The position numbers and the translations under genes were made by a program. A stretch of 64,000 nt of DNA from Rhynochetos jubatus. Lineage: Eukaryota > Chordata > Aves > Eurypygiformes > Rhynochetidae. Every line of letters begins with the position of its first letter. The first letter of the stretch is position 1. The stretch lies in the NCBI GenBank assembly GCA_027574665.1, contig CM050657.1:22112700-22176699 (forward strand), given 5' to 3'. The notes below the pieces were generated by a model. It ran no database searches. It had not been told where the DNA came from and worked only from the letters and a program-made list of their open reading frames with translations. This document shows, in pieces, positions 37,361 through 47,335 of the stretch.

Positions 37361-40300
37361 ACTTTTAGCTAATGTATCTACCTAATGCCGTCGCCTCGAT
37401 TGCATCCACATGCGCATCTGGTTTGTGCAAAACGCCAGTTTTTGCTTTCGGTCTTCACGGGGCCTCTACTGCAGTGACAGTTCGAAAGAGCAGGGGGTCA
37501 TAACGGTTAATCCACTTTAGTCCAAGCTATTCATTTTGAATTTGATTTCTACCCATTTTTTTGTTTATAGCAACAAAAAAATGATTGAATCAAAATATTG
37601 AAATTGAATTTAAAAAGTTAATTTTATCAGAACTTTACATTTTGTTAAAAAGCAAATCCAAATCACAACACAAAGACAAAATAAATTTATTTCTTTGGAA
37701 AATTTATACTCATTGAAACATTTTTCAGCTGGAGAAGTGCTTTACTGGGAGATAGTGACACTTGACTCTAATGCTGATATATCACAAAACTGTTTTCAAA
37801 TTAGAGCAGGCCATTAATGTTATTCTGTTTCACTGTATTAAAACCAGAACAAAGCAATTGTGCTTAGTTTTGTTTGTCACACTTGGGCATTCACTTTGTA
37901 GAGCTTTAAACATTTCTAGTTAAGAAATGTTTACAGTAAGGAGGCAGCAGGTATAATTGAGTATATTTCCCCTTGCTTTTTTAAATGATTAGTATTCATT
38001 TAGAGTTCTGGAATGCCTTCTGTGACTACAAATGCAGAACAGAATGTCAGTTTATGCCCGAAGAGACCTCCCAGATCACAGTGACACAGTTTGAACAAAG
38101 CTGCCTGTAATGAGCAGCTCTAGACCCATCCAGAATACATCTGATCTCCCAACCCAAAATTTACATTCTAGTGCGCTCATCAAGGCAGCACTTCTACCAA
38201 TAATATTTGAGATGGGCCCAGACATCCACCTGCAGGTTGATGTGGACCAGCATAGTTTCACCTCTGTGTTTTCTTAGGGAACAAACAGTAGGAGAAAACT
38301 TGTAGGTGGATGTGGACTTGTTAAAGAAGAAAAAGTCACTTGCCTTCTAGCTCTTCCAGCCCCTTGTAGTGCCTGCAGTTGTGCCTGTGCATGCTGTCTC
38401 TGCATGGTGCTCCCTGCTGTCCTGCAGCAAAGATCTAACTTTCCTAAGGGAAAGCAAGGCATGTGTGCTCTTTTGCTGGAGGAGAAGGCAGCCAAGCAGC
38501 AGTACATTTGTTCACCACAGGTATCCTCTCCAGCACTTTATTTGCATTTGCCTGCTCTAGACAGAATTTGCATCTGTTCCAGGGCACCATGCTGTGTATA
38601 AAGTATTCCACAGACAGATGTTTGTAATAATTAGCAGATTTCGACTGCTATCTGTTCAGCACACAGCAGGCGAGGTATCTAACACTGATGTTCAATAACC
38701 CACTAAGCTTGCTCTAATGGCCCCTGCTGAGGCAACGTGTATAGTCTGTTACCAGGTAAAACAGGACAGCAGTCCTACAGCCAGTACTTCACTGCCAGCA
38801 ATCGTACAGAAGACCATGTCCCCTGATCACACAGAACCAGTCTCTGCCTGATTCTGAGCTGTCCTTTCCTGGGTCCCCGTGACACAGCCTCTTTTCTTGT
38901 TGCTGATACCAGTGCATGCCAAGGCTGTTCGGGAGGTGCAGCTGAGTGAGTTTGGAGGGAAAACTGCCCCGAGCATGGACACTGTGAGTCCCTGGGCTGT
39001 ACTGAACGCAGCGATGTGCTCGTCCTTCTGGAGAGGAACCTGCCTGGCCATGAGCCTGGGTGCTGGGTCTGTAGGTTTTCTGTCCTTGGGGATTGCTCTG
39101 AAACTAGGAGCAAGTGACATGAAAGGCATATTGACCTGATTGCTGGCAGCATTTTAAGTCATTTGTTCTATTTTGCAGCGTGTCTTTTAATACTGTTGTG
39201 CTATTCAGGGATGTGAGAGATTAGGCAATCAGGCATTTATACTGTAACAGCAGCAGTTAAAAAAATCACAGGTACCAAATTTCTTCTTCCTCTACCTTGA
39301 CCTTCTCCTTTTTCACTCTCAACTTGTCCTATTGGCATGGAAACCACATTTTTACTTTTGTTCCTGCCTCTCTCTTCCCTTCTGCGCTTATTAATCACCT
39401 CCTGGTGATTTAGTCTAATCTTCCACGTAAGTATTGCAGATAGAATGACTTGTTGCAACCCCAGCCACCCTGAAACGCGATTTTTCCTGTGACTTCTGAA
39501 AGAGACAATTTGCTTTCCTCATTTCAAGGCAAGCTCAGTGCAGTATGCCCATATACATTGAGTTTCTCCATCTCAGTGAATAGAAAAGCCTCAGAGTTGG
39601 ACCATTTGAAATGGACGTAACTTGGTCCCACTAGTCAAGATACAGGGTTGCACAGTGAGTCACTGATGTACTGACACTCACATACCAGAAAAGGGCTTGT
39701 CTGGTACTGACTGGAAAGCTTCAGCCATGCAGTTTCACTGGGGTACCACTTTTGGTATGTAACATACAGAATATACATGTTTTGATAAAAGGCATGAGGA
39801 GCTGTAGTTGTTTCTCAGCAACTTCTACTCACCCCCTCTTGTAGAAAATCCAGATGAAAGACGTTAATCCGTTTTGCCCAGCCAACTGTACTTCTCCCAG
39901 AGAAGAAATCTTTCGGGGTCAGCAGCTTATACCGTGCAATAGTCCTGAAAGTTCTGTGCAAATCTGTAGATATTTCTACAGCTGTCTGTATTTGTAGGTA
40001 AATAAAAAGGAGCAAATCTGATCACCAGAACATTATGGTTGCTCTCCTCCCTTTGCTCTGCTATGATTCGCATAAGAATTTATCAGCTAGTAAATCATAC
40101 CGTGCTAGGTTGAAAGGCTATTACATTGGTCCAGCGTCTTAATACTTCAGATGCTCAAAAATACTGGTGTCTATCCTTAGCAGATACTAAGAGAACAACT
40201 ACTACATTAATATCTGGGCAGAGGAGCATCTGGATATCTAATATACAGAGATTTTTAAGGTCCTCGTTATTGTCACCTGCTAATGCAGAATTATATTTTC

Positions 40301-41637
40301 TGTGCTTTTAAACGCATGGAAATTGTTACAGAGATCCCTCAGGCTCTTTATCAAGGATGCAAATTGGCAAATGAGTATCTTTTGGTGCAGAAATTCTTGT
40401 GAACTCTTTTGTCTTCTGGACCTGAAATGAAATAAAAGTCTGAAAACCTGCTGATATTGCTACATTAATTTCAATTGTTTATCTGTGAGACCAGCCTGGA
40501 GGAGAAAGGAGTGAAAAAAGACTTTTTATAAAGTTTGACAAAACAGATTTAAATATGGCTTCTTGTTTGGTTGGATGGTTGGTTTTTTCCTATAAGATTT
40601 TTTCTGTTGCCTTTAATTACATCTCTATGGGTTCGTTTCCTTGGCAAGCTTTGAAAGAGAAAGAATGAGGAAAGCTTTCATGCCAGGATGGCTTCTCCAA
40701 GTTCTTACTAATCCATACTTCATAGTAGCTTTATCAGTACTTGGTTTGGGTGTGTTGGCAGTGCTTGATAGCTTTCAGCTGGGTTTGTACAGTCAAACAT
40801 ATTTTCATAATCTCCAGAATATTGTTCTCTTAGATCTTGTTTGTGCTTCTTTTCCAAAATAACTTTTTTTTAAAATGTTGCAATGTCTGATGTTTCCTGT
40901 TCCACTGTAATAAAATTTATGGCGTAGCTTAGGTAATGTTTGGGAGGGTAAACCCCACACGTGTACTGTGCTTCTTACTAAAGGCAGAAGGCGCAACTCA
41001 GGACTTGCGGGACAAAACAGAGGAGCGTAATTAAGAAAGGGGAAGTCATCATGAAGATGGTCTGTGCTTATGAATATTGTCCTTATAAACTGACATTTGA
41101 TGAATATATTTCTAGATCCAAGACCCAGTATAGTGTCAATGACATGTCATCAGCCATATTTCAGCCTCACTGCTGGTAAGGTGCTTAGGCAGCATGTCTA
41201 AAAAGTGCTGTGGCACACAGCGGTAATCGAATTTTTGGGTAATTTCGCATTACCTACATGTGTCAGCCTCTTTCAGTACTCTGAAAATTCCATAGCTCAG
41301 CAGGAGGAAGTGGCAAAATGCCACTTTGCATTTTGCCTCTGCTGAACTTGATGATACGATGGTTTGGGAGTGGACATTTCTCTCTGTTGCCGATCAGGCA
41401 GCAACCATTAAAATTCTTTTGGATAGAGCCAACAATGCAAAGATGAGGGTAGGTTTGGGATTTGAAAATCCAGGAAGGGTAAAAAAGGTAAAAAGGAAGC
41501 CACTGATCTTCACAGATGTGAAGGTTTTGAATACAAAAGATAAATAAACTGCCCTGCGTATTGGCTGTGCTAAAGACAAATTGGCCTAGGCGTAGAGCAG
41601 GGCAGATCTAGGACAAAGCATTGAGCAGCAGAGTTGT
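37361..41637. other. Unique non-coding sequence
   Basis: No gene recognised. 37520-37720 is very AT-rich, with many ATTT/AAAT words and few CpG, and might be conserved non-coding DNA. 38770-39150 is GC-richer and open on both strands (86 codons +, 125 codons -), with no known domain. A 73-codon open frame at 40641-40862 (+) reads as a hydrophobic stretch without a family match. Confidence 0.4.
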
Positions 41638-41710
41638 GTGCTGAAATAGATTGCCTAGGAAAGCAATGGCGTCTTCAGTCAGCAAAGATTTGCAAGCACT
41701 AGCTGGACGT
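41638..41710 (+). mobile_element. Possible old CR1 3' relic (sense)
   Basis: GAAATAGATTGCCTAGGAAA, then 'GCAATGGCGTCTTCAGTCAG...AAGATTTGCAAGCACTAGCTGGAC', resembles the CR1 block 'GGAACAGGTTGCCTAGAGAAG...GTGGAATCTCCATCACTGGAG...TTTAAGAGCAGGTTGGAC'. Short and diverged, so uncertain. Confidence 0.35.
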
Positions 41711-41879
41711 GAGGTTTCAAATCCAGTTTCTGCTGACAGAAAGAGATTAGAGGTTCTGGTGGCAGCAACAGAAGTACCAGGCTCTATGCTGGTTTTCCAA
41801 GATTCAAGTCCCTTGAACTCCTCTCTATAAAACCACATTTTCAGATTTTCTGTGGTATGAAAATGTTGCAAAAAACATA

Positions 41880-42245
41880 TTGGTGAGAGGGGGTGGCTCT
41901 CTTCCTGAGAGCCTGTGGATCTGCGCAGGGCACGGTGGCTGGGAGGTCCCTGGCCGGTGTACACACATCACTGCACAGCTGCCCACCGTTCCCTGTCAGC
42001 AGCGTTCCTCTGCGGACATTCCCCTGCAGCTTAGCCACGACTGTGCTGGTAACGCCACCGAGGTGTGTCGGGTGGGTCATTACCGGCAGGGCCTCCTCTG
42101 CAGGGCTAAGCACCATGCTCAGTGTCCCCGGGTCTCCTGAGCTGTGCCTCCTGGGCCGCGCCAGACCATAGCCTGGGGTGGGCTGGCAGGGGGAGGTGAT
42201 TGTGGAATGGACTGAGTTTCCTAAAGAACCAGCAACCACCATTTC
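41880..42245. other. GC-rich segment of unknown nature
   Basis: This is one of the GC-richest few hundred bases of the window, with several CpG (for example GGCCGGTG, ACGCCACCGAGG, GGGCCGCGCC). It is open for 133 codons on the minus strand (41841-42242) and for 86-92 codons in two + frames. Multi-frame openness reflects GC content. No promoter elements or known protein were recognised. It could be an exon, an enhancer or a decayed insertion. Confidence 0.3.
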
Positions 42246-43454
42246 TGGTTGCCCCTGTTGGATACCAGAGCTCTTGCATCCTCCTAAAGCTATTCCGAGG
42301 CTAGAGGTGGATCAGTGACAAATTCACAAGTCCAGAAAGGCCTGGCTCGGAGCTGCTCCCTGCCATTAGCTCAGGCCATGGGTGTTAGCTCATGCTGGAG
42401 CTGTACCCCCAAGCTGTGGTTATATAAAAGGGGAGAAACATGCATGCTCTGAAAAAAAAAAATACTTTCAGCTGGCTTTGCTGTTATAGAACAAAGCCTA
42501 TTTTTCTCCCTAGTTGTCATTCCTCTCTAAATTTGACCATTACCATGAATAATGTAAATGAGCATTTGCCACCTGGGGTAAGGCTAACTAAAATGTTAAA
42601 TGTGACTTTAAATGGCCTGTCTAGCACTACTTCGTCATGTTACATATTACAGCCATCGCTTGTTTGGCTGGAAAGCTGCTTCCTGCTGCTTCATAGCCTT
42701 TGGGGTAGGACAGAGCGAGCTGTATGTGCTGGGGATGTGAGCTGCATGCCGCAGTTAGCAGTGATTAATGGATGCAGTTATAAATAAGTGTGTACATGTG
42801 TATAGTAATCTTTGAAGAAGATTATAAAGTGCAATGTCAAAGTGAAAAATCTAACACTGGGGCATGTCTGAAGAGGTAGTGACCCCCTTTGGATTCTTTC
42901 ACTGTCGGTCCTTTCTAGCGTCAGCTTCTGCTGCTTCCTTGCAATCCGTAGCTGCTAATGCGTTTATAGGAAAACGATGCTCAGTGGGAGAGGCTGTAAA
43001 ATGGTGCTTAGTGTTTGTGCGGAGAAGATTCATGTCTCTTCAAAGGGAATTGTGAAAATGCATTTGTCAATATGCATGAAGTAAATGAAGAAGCAGATAT
43101 GTTTAATAGGTTGCTTGTAGAATGAGAATATGGTTCCCCTCTGAGACAAGCTTTATCTAGGCTGTGCCTTTGTGTGTGCCTTTTTTTTCCCTGCCATCCA
43201 AGCAGTGCAGTGATACCAGTACCGCCGCAGACTTTGAGTGCAAGCACAGGCTGCTGAAGGGCACCAGCTGTGGGGAGGGTTTGCCATAATGGAGACTTTG
43301 CACAGTCCCCTGACTCTTCTGTCCTGTTCCTGCCATCCCTCCTCCATTCCCCATCTCACTTTGAACCTTGTAGCCACACACACCCCACACAATTCACAGT
43401 TGTGTGTGGCAGGCAAGAGACAACAGGCATAGACTGAGACTGGACAGGGTCCGA
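42246..43454. other. Unique non-coding sequence
   Basis: No gene or confident repeat was recognised. Segment 43150-43440 is moderately GC-rich and open on the minus strand for up to 149 codons (43153-43602); that frame overlaps the CR1 relic listed next and is not a gene. Confidence 0.4.
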
Positions 43455-43665
43455 CTGGGTGACTGGATACAAGGAGAAACTTTTCCCCCACACTCAGTCG
43501 GGCACTGGGACCTGTTGTCCAGGCAGGGTGTCCCATCTTCATTTTTTGGAGGTTCTCAAGCCCAGTGTGGGTAAAGCACTGAGCAACCTCATCTGATCTC
43601 ATCGTGGAACCCGCTTTGAAGCAGGAAATTCTTCCAGCCTGGATTACTGTGTGACTGAATCCTCC
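43455..43665 (+). mobile_element. Old CR1 LINE 3' relic (sense)
   Basis: Blocks in order: 'AAGGAGAAACTTTTCCCCCA' (CR1 'AAGGAGAAACTTTTTCTCC'), 'GGGCACTGGGACCTGTTGTC' (CR1 'AGACACTGGAACAGGTTGCC'), 'CATTTTTTGGAGGTTCTCAA' (CR1 'ATCCTTGGAGGTATTCAA') and 'AAAGCACTGAGCAACCTCAT' (CR1 'GGCCCTGAGCAACCTGCT'). The terminal part continues 'GATCTCATCGTGGAACCCGC...' and ends near 'TACTGTGTGACTGAAT', a decayed tail. Clearly older than the copies at 46 and 56 kb. Confidence 0.6.
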
Positions 43666-45179
43666 CCTGCCTCAGAGGCTACAGGGACTATGGTTGGGCC
43701 AGAGTTTTCTGCTGCACAAAGGGACTAGGCAGGATCATTCTGGTCACAGGTGTAAAGATTTGACTGCAGGGTGTGTAACCAAAGGTAACCAGCAACAGTG
43801 CAAGATAACATAGCTTGGCAAATCCTCTTGGAAGGATACTGGACATAGAGTTTCTCCACTGGGAACTATGTTAACAGCCTGAGGAACCCATCCCTTGCCT
43901 GTCAGGCTTATCTTTGCATGAGAGGTGAGCAGATCTTCCTGTCTCTGTGCATGCTGAGCAAACACTGCTGTAATGTGCAGAGGAAGCACAGGCTTACTAT
44001 GGGAATACCTGCTACAATGTGCTCCCTCTCCCCCTGTAAGTCTGCCCAGCCCATTTGTGGCATGGAAACATCACCAGCATGTTGGAAGGGCTGCCAAGAC
44101 AGATCCAGGCCTCCCACCTTCAACCAGACTGCAAAATCTATGAGGTTCACTGAGCAGAGAGTTGATCTGTACCCTAAGGAACAGGAGGATTCCCCATCAT
44201 GGATCAGGGCCTTGCAGGACACTGGCACTGAGAGGGAAGCAAGCATACATGTGCAGGCCTTCTGACCACTGCTGCTGGAGTGGGGCTTTCCTTCTCTGTT
44301 GCACATACCCTGCTGGGGGCAGACACTGTGCTTCTTCACTATGCAATAAGCTGGAGGCTTTTAAGAGAGCCTGAGTGACTTAGATACCCTACGTAATTGA
44401 ATTGGATTCCTTTGGGCTTCTCGAAAATTCCCTGTTGCTCAAGTCTCATTTAATACAATTGCTTGGCTGATATATACTTGAATTCCTGGCTGTAGAGCAG
44501 CATGCAGGCAGTAATGCGGTACACAAGACACACTGCCCCCAAGTGATTTTGGCTGCTGAGACTCCCATCCTTTTTCTGTTTAGAAAGAGCTTAATGGCCA
44601 AAAGGGAAGGAGGAGCATTGCTCAGTATGGAAATTGCCCTCCCTGTTAGCGAGTCATCAAGACCTCAAAAGAAATTATCAAGAAAGCTGGTAAATCAATG
44701 TCCTAACAGAGGGAGGAGAAGCGAGTACTAGTTAATGGCTGCTAGAGCCCACCCACTGACATTAGCAAACAAGTTGGCCAGCTTCTCAAGCAGCCATCTG
44801 TTATTTCTGTGGTGAAAGACTGTGTACTCATAGCAGGCATCAGTCTGAGTGGTGCTTACGCTGGTGGTGCTAAAATACTTTTGCCACTTCTGACTATTCT
44901 CACTGACAGAACAAAAATCAGAAAGTCTGGCATCCAGTGGGGAGACACTTGTAAAAACAAGGTGATTTTCAGGGTAAGTAACTGTGGTTGGATCACACTT
45001 TCCATCTGCAGGTCCAAAACCACAGGATATTCCCTGGATGGTTTGTTGCAGATGGCATTGGCATTCCAGATAATTTTGAGGCATGGTGGTGAGGAGCTGG
45101 AAGTAAAATTGGAGAGCCCATACGGGGTTCAGAACTGGTTTAGCTCCTCTTACAAGCTCCCCAGAATGTCACAGTAAAA
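43666..45179. other. Unassigned sequence with longer open frames
   Basis: No recognised gene. This stretch is moderately GC-rich and carries overlapping open frames of 115-143 codons on both strands (43908-44339 -, 43918-44265 +) and a 122-codon frame at 44809-45177 (+). None contains a known domain. The last one abuts the ancient LINE relic that follows and could be its diverged upstream part. Confidence 0.35.
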
Positions 45180-45825
45180 AAGAGGGGCACTGTCAGTGAG
45201 AAGCCAGGAGCCTGATTTAGGGGGAGTGTAAGGCAACTAGAAAGGAAAAAAGTTTTAAAGTGTCTGACACATAACAAATGGAAGAAAGGGGAAGGTGGTG
45301 GGTTGTAAAGCAGTAACTGGAAATTCTGGGAGAGGACAAGTAACAAAAATTGAAATCTAAGTCATCAGCAAGACAATTGGAAGACCTGGCAGGAGGGCAC
45401 TGAAGGTGTGTTAAAACACAAGAAATATGTAGCAGTTTCAACAGTCTGTTCCTAGGAAATAGTAAGGGTGCCAGTGAAAGCACAGAAGAGGCAATTTTCA
45501 GTAGATGTTTCTATCTTCTAGTTGAGGAAAGGCAAGATGATGTATCCCTTTCATATGAGGATGTGACGTTTTCATCTCTCACAATGAAGAGTGTGTTAAA
45601 CCTCAGGTACAGAAGTTACACTTCTTGAGTTTGGCAAATGTAGATTAATTTGCCGCCTATAGCTGTAAAAGAGCTGCCAAGGACTGATACTATGGGTGGT
45701 TTTGTTTGGCTTTTGTTGTTGTTTCGGTTTTCAAAACTCCTAGAACCCTGGGAGAGTTTCAAGGCACTAAAGGGAAATTTATGTTTCTGAATTTGAAAAG
45801 CGGAAATTAATTGATCCATGTAGTT
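45180..45825 (+). mobile_element. Ancient CR1/L3-like LINE, left part (RT linker region)
   Basis: Very diverged, but the order of motifs fits the endonuclease-RT linker and early RT of old CR1/L3 LINEs on the + strand: 'GTAAGGCAACTAGAAAGGAA' near 45230, 'GAGGCAATTTTCAGTAGATG' followed by 'TTTCTATCTTCTAGTTGAGG' (45488-45527), 'AGGCAAGATGATGTATCCC' (45531-45549), and 'AGCTGTAAAAGAGCTGCCAA' near 45661. It is interrupted at about 45825 by a younger CR1 and resumes after 46798. Confidence 0.5.
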
Positions 45826-46714
45826 GGAGGCCTGTGGCATCCCCCAGGGGTCAGTGTTGGGTCCAGCACTATTCAATATATTCATAAATGACATGGACGA
45901 AGGGATAGAATGTCCTCTCAGCAAGTTTGCTGACAATACCAAACTGGGAGGAGTGGCTGCCACGCCAGAAGGCCGTGCTGCCATCCAGCGTGACCTGGAC
46001 AGGCTGGAGAGCTGGGCAGGGAGAAATCGAATGCAATTCAATAAGGGCAAGTGTAAAGTGCTGCATCTGAGGAAGAACAACCCCATGGATCAGTACAGGT
46101 TGGGGGCTGTTCTCTTGGAGGGCAGATCTGGGGAAAAGGACCTGGGAGTCGTGGTGGACAACAGGATGACCATGAGCCAGCTGTGTGCCCTCGCGGCCAA
46201 GAAGGCCAGTGGCATCCTGGGATACATTAAGAAGAATGTGGCCAGCAGGTCGAGGGAAGATAGCCTCCCCCTCTGCTCTGTGCTGGTGAGGCCTCCCCTG
46301 GAGTGCTGTGTCCAGTTCTGGGCTCCTCAGCTCCAGAAGGACAAGGAGCTACTGGAGAGAGTCCAGCGCAGGGGCACTGCAATGGGGAAGGGCCTGGAGC
46401 ACCTTCCATCTGAGGAAAGGCTGAGAGACCTGGGGCTGTTTAGCTGGGAGAAGAGGAGGCTGAGGGGGGTTCTTATCAATGCTGATCAATATCTAAAGGG
46501 TGGGTGTCAGGAGGATGGGGCCAGGCTCTTCTCAGTGGTGTCCAGTGACAGGACAAGGGGCAATGGCCATCAACTGGCAAACAGAAGGTTCAACCTGAAC
46601 ACGGGGAAACCCTTCTTCCCTGTGAGGGTGACAGAGCCCTGGGACAGGCTGCCCAGAGAGAGGGGGAGACATGTCTCCTTCCCTGGAGACATGTTCCTGT
46701 GTGATCTGCTGTAG
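45824..46714 (+). pseudogene. CR1 ORF2 C-terminal fragment (reverse transcriptase end)
   Basis: 296 open codons encode the last part of the CR1 ORF2 polyprotein, whose full form is an endonuclease plus reverse transcriptase that copies CR1 RNA at a nicked target. Visible motifs in order are [20 protein letters not shown] (residues 5-24), FADNTKLGG (about 36-44), [19 protein letters not shown] (59-77) with [10 protein letters not shown] after it, [15 protein letters not shown] (107-121) and [13 protein letters not shown] (203-215). The first methionine is not a biological start; the frame is simply entered at the truncation. The catalytic pair normally read as FADD appears as FADN, so the second catalytic aspartate is lost. 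The C-terminus ([17 protein letters not shown]) appears to lack a few residues compared with the remembered CR1 pattern. Confidence 0.93.
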
Positions 46715-46798
46715 GTGATCCTGCTCTGGCAGGGGGGCTGGACTAGATGATCTCCAGAGCTCCCTTCCAACCCCAAACACTCTGTGAATCTGTGAATC
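45826..46798 (+). mobile_element. CR1 LINE, 5'-truncated, relatively young (sense)
   Basis: This is a 3' fragment of a CR1 retrotransposon covering the C-terminal half of the reverse transcriptase, the ORF2 C-terminus and the 3' UTR. It begins mid-RT at the [10 protein letters not shown] motif, the usual result of incomplete target-primed reverse transcription. It ends with TCTGTGAA TCTGTGAA TC (46781-46798), the octamer tail. The open frame over 45824-46714 is uninterrupted, unlike the other copies, so the insertion is comparatively recent. It lies inside an older LINE of the same strand. It cannot move: the endonuclease and most of RT are missing. Confidence 0.95.
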
Positions 46799-47335
46799 AA
46801 CTTGATATCAGACTCGGACAAAACAAAAGGAGGGCAAATACATTAGTCTCATAATAAATGGTTAAAATATGTAAGTTCTTTAATTAATACTGCTTGGTAT
46901 TGACTTGTGGAAAAATGGATCCTGTTACACTAGCTTTTTGATAGTATTATAAACCTACTTGATTAATAGTGTTTGTATAATGTACTTTTGCTTGGTACCT
47001 TGGAATATTCTGACTGAGAAACAGTACAAGATGACCTTCATTCCTATTAAGTTTTATTTCTGGCTGATAGGTGTTGAACTCTAAGAGCAGCTAAGTTATT
47101 ACCATGCTGGGGTGTGTGTAGGAAGATCTTGCAATATTTTTTCAGTGACCTGAGAGACAACCTGAAGTTATTGAACAAAGCTTGCAGATGTCACAGCAGC
47201 TCTGGAGTTATAAATAATTAAAAGGCCAGATCACTGTTGTGGGTGTAAGAGATAGAGACACACTGTAACATGGCAAAATGTAAATTTCTGTGCCTAGGAA
47301 CAAAGGAGGCAGCATACCAATTTGAATGTAGATAG
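46799..47335 (+). mobile_element. Ancient CR1/L3-like LINE, right part (RT catalytic region)
   Basis: This continues the relic split by the young CR1. 'GTGGAAAAATGGATCCTGTT' (46909-46928) may correspond to the 'TGGATCCTGTTAC' block of old RT. 'AGATCTTGCAATATTTTTTC' followed by 'AGTGACCTGAGAGACAACC' (47124-47163) corresponds to 'CCAATCTTATTTAATATTTTCATCAATGACCTGGAAGAAAAC'. 'AAAGCTTGCAGATGTCACAG' corresponds to the FADDT-coding segment. 'AAAATGTAAATTTCTGTGCC' and 'TAGGAACAAAGGAGGCAG' (47275-47312) correspond to 'GGAAATGTAAAGTCATGCATCTAGGAACAAAGAATGCAG'. Frames are broken throughout. Confidence 0.55.

Noticed and set aside
43908-44339. 143-codon minus and 115-codon plus frames as a real gene
   Set aside because: Both strands are open over the same bases, which indicates composition; no domains or splice context were recognised.
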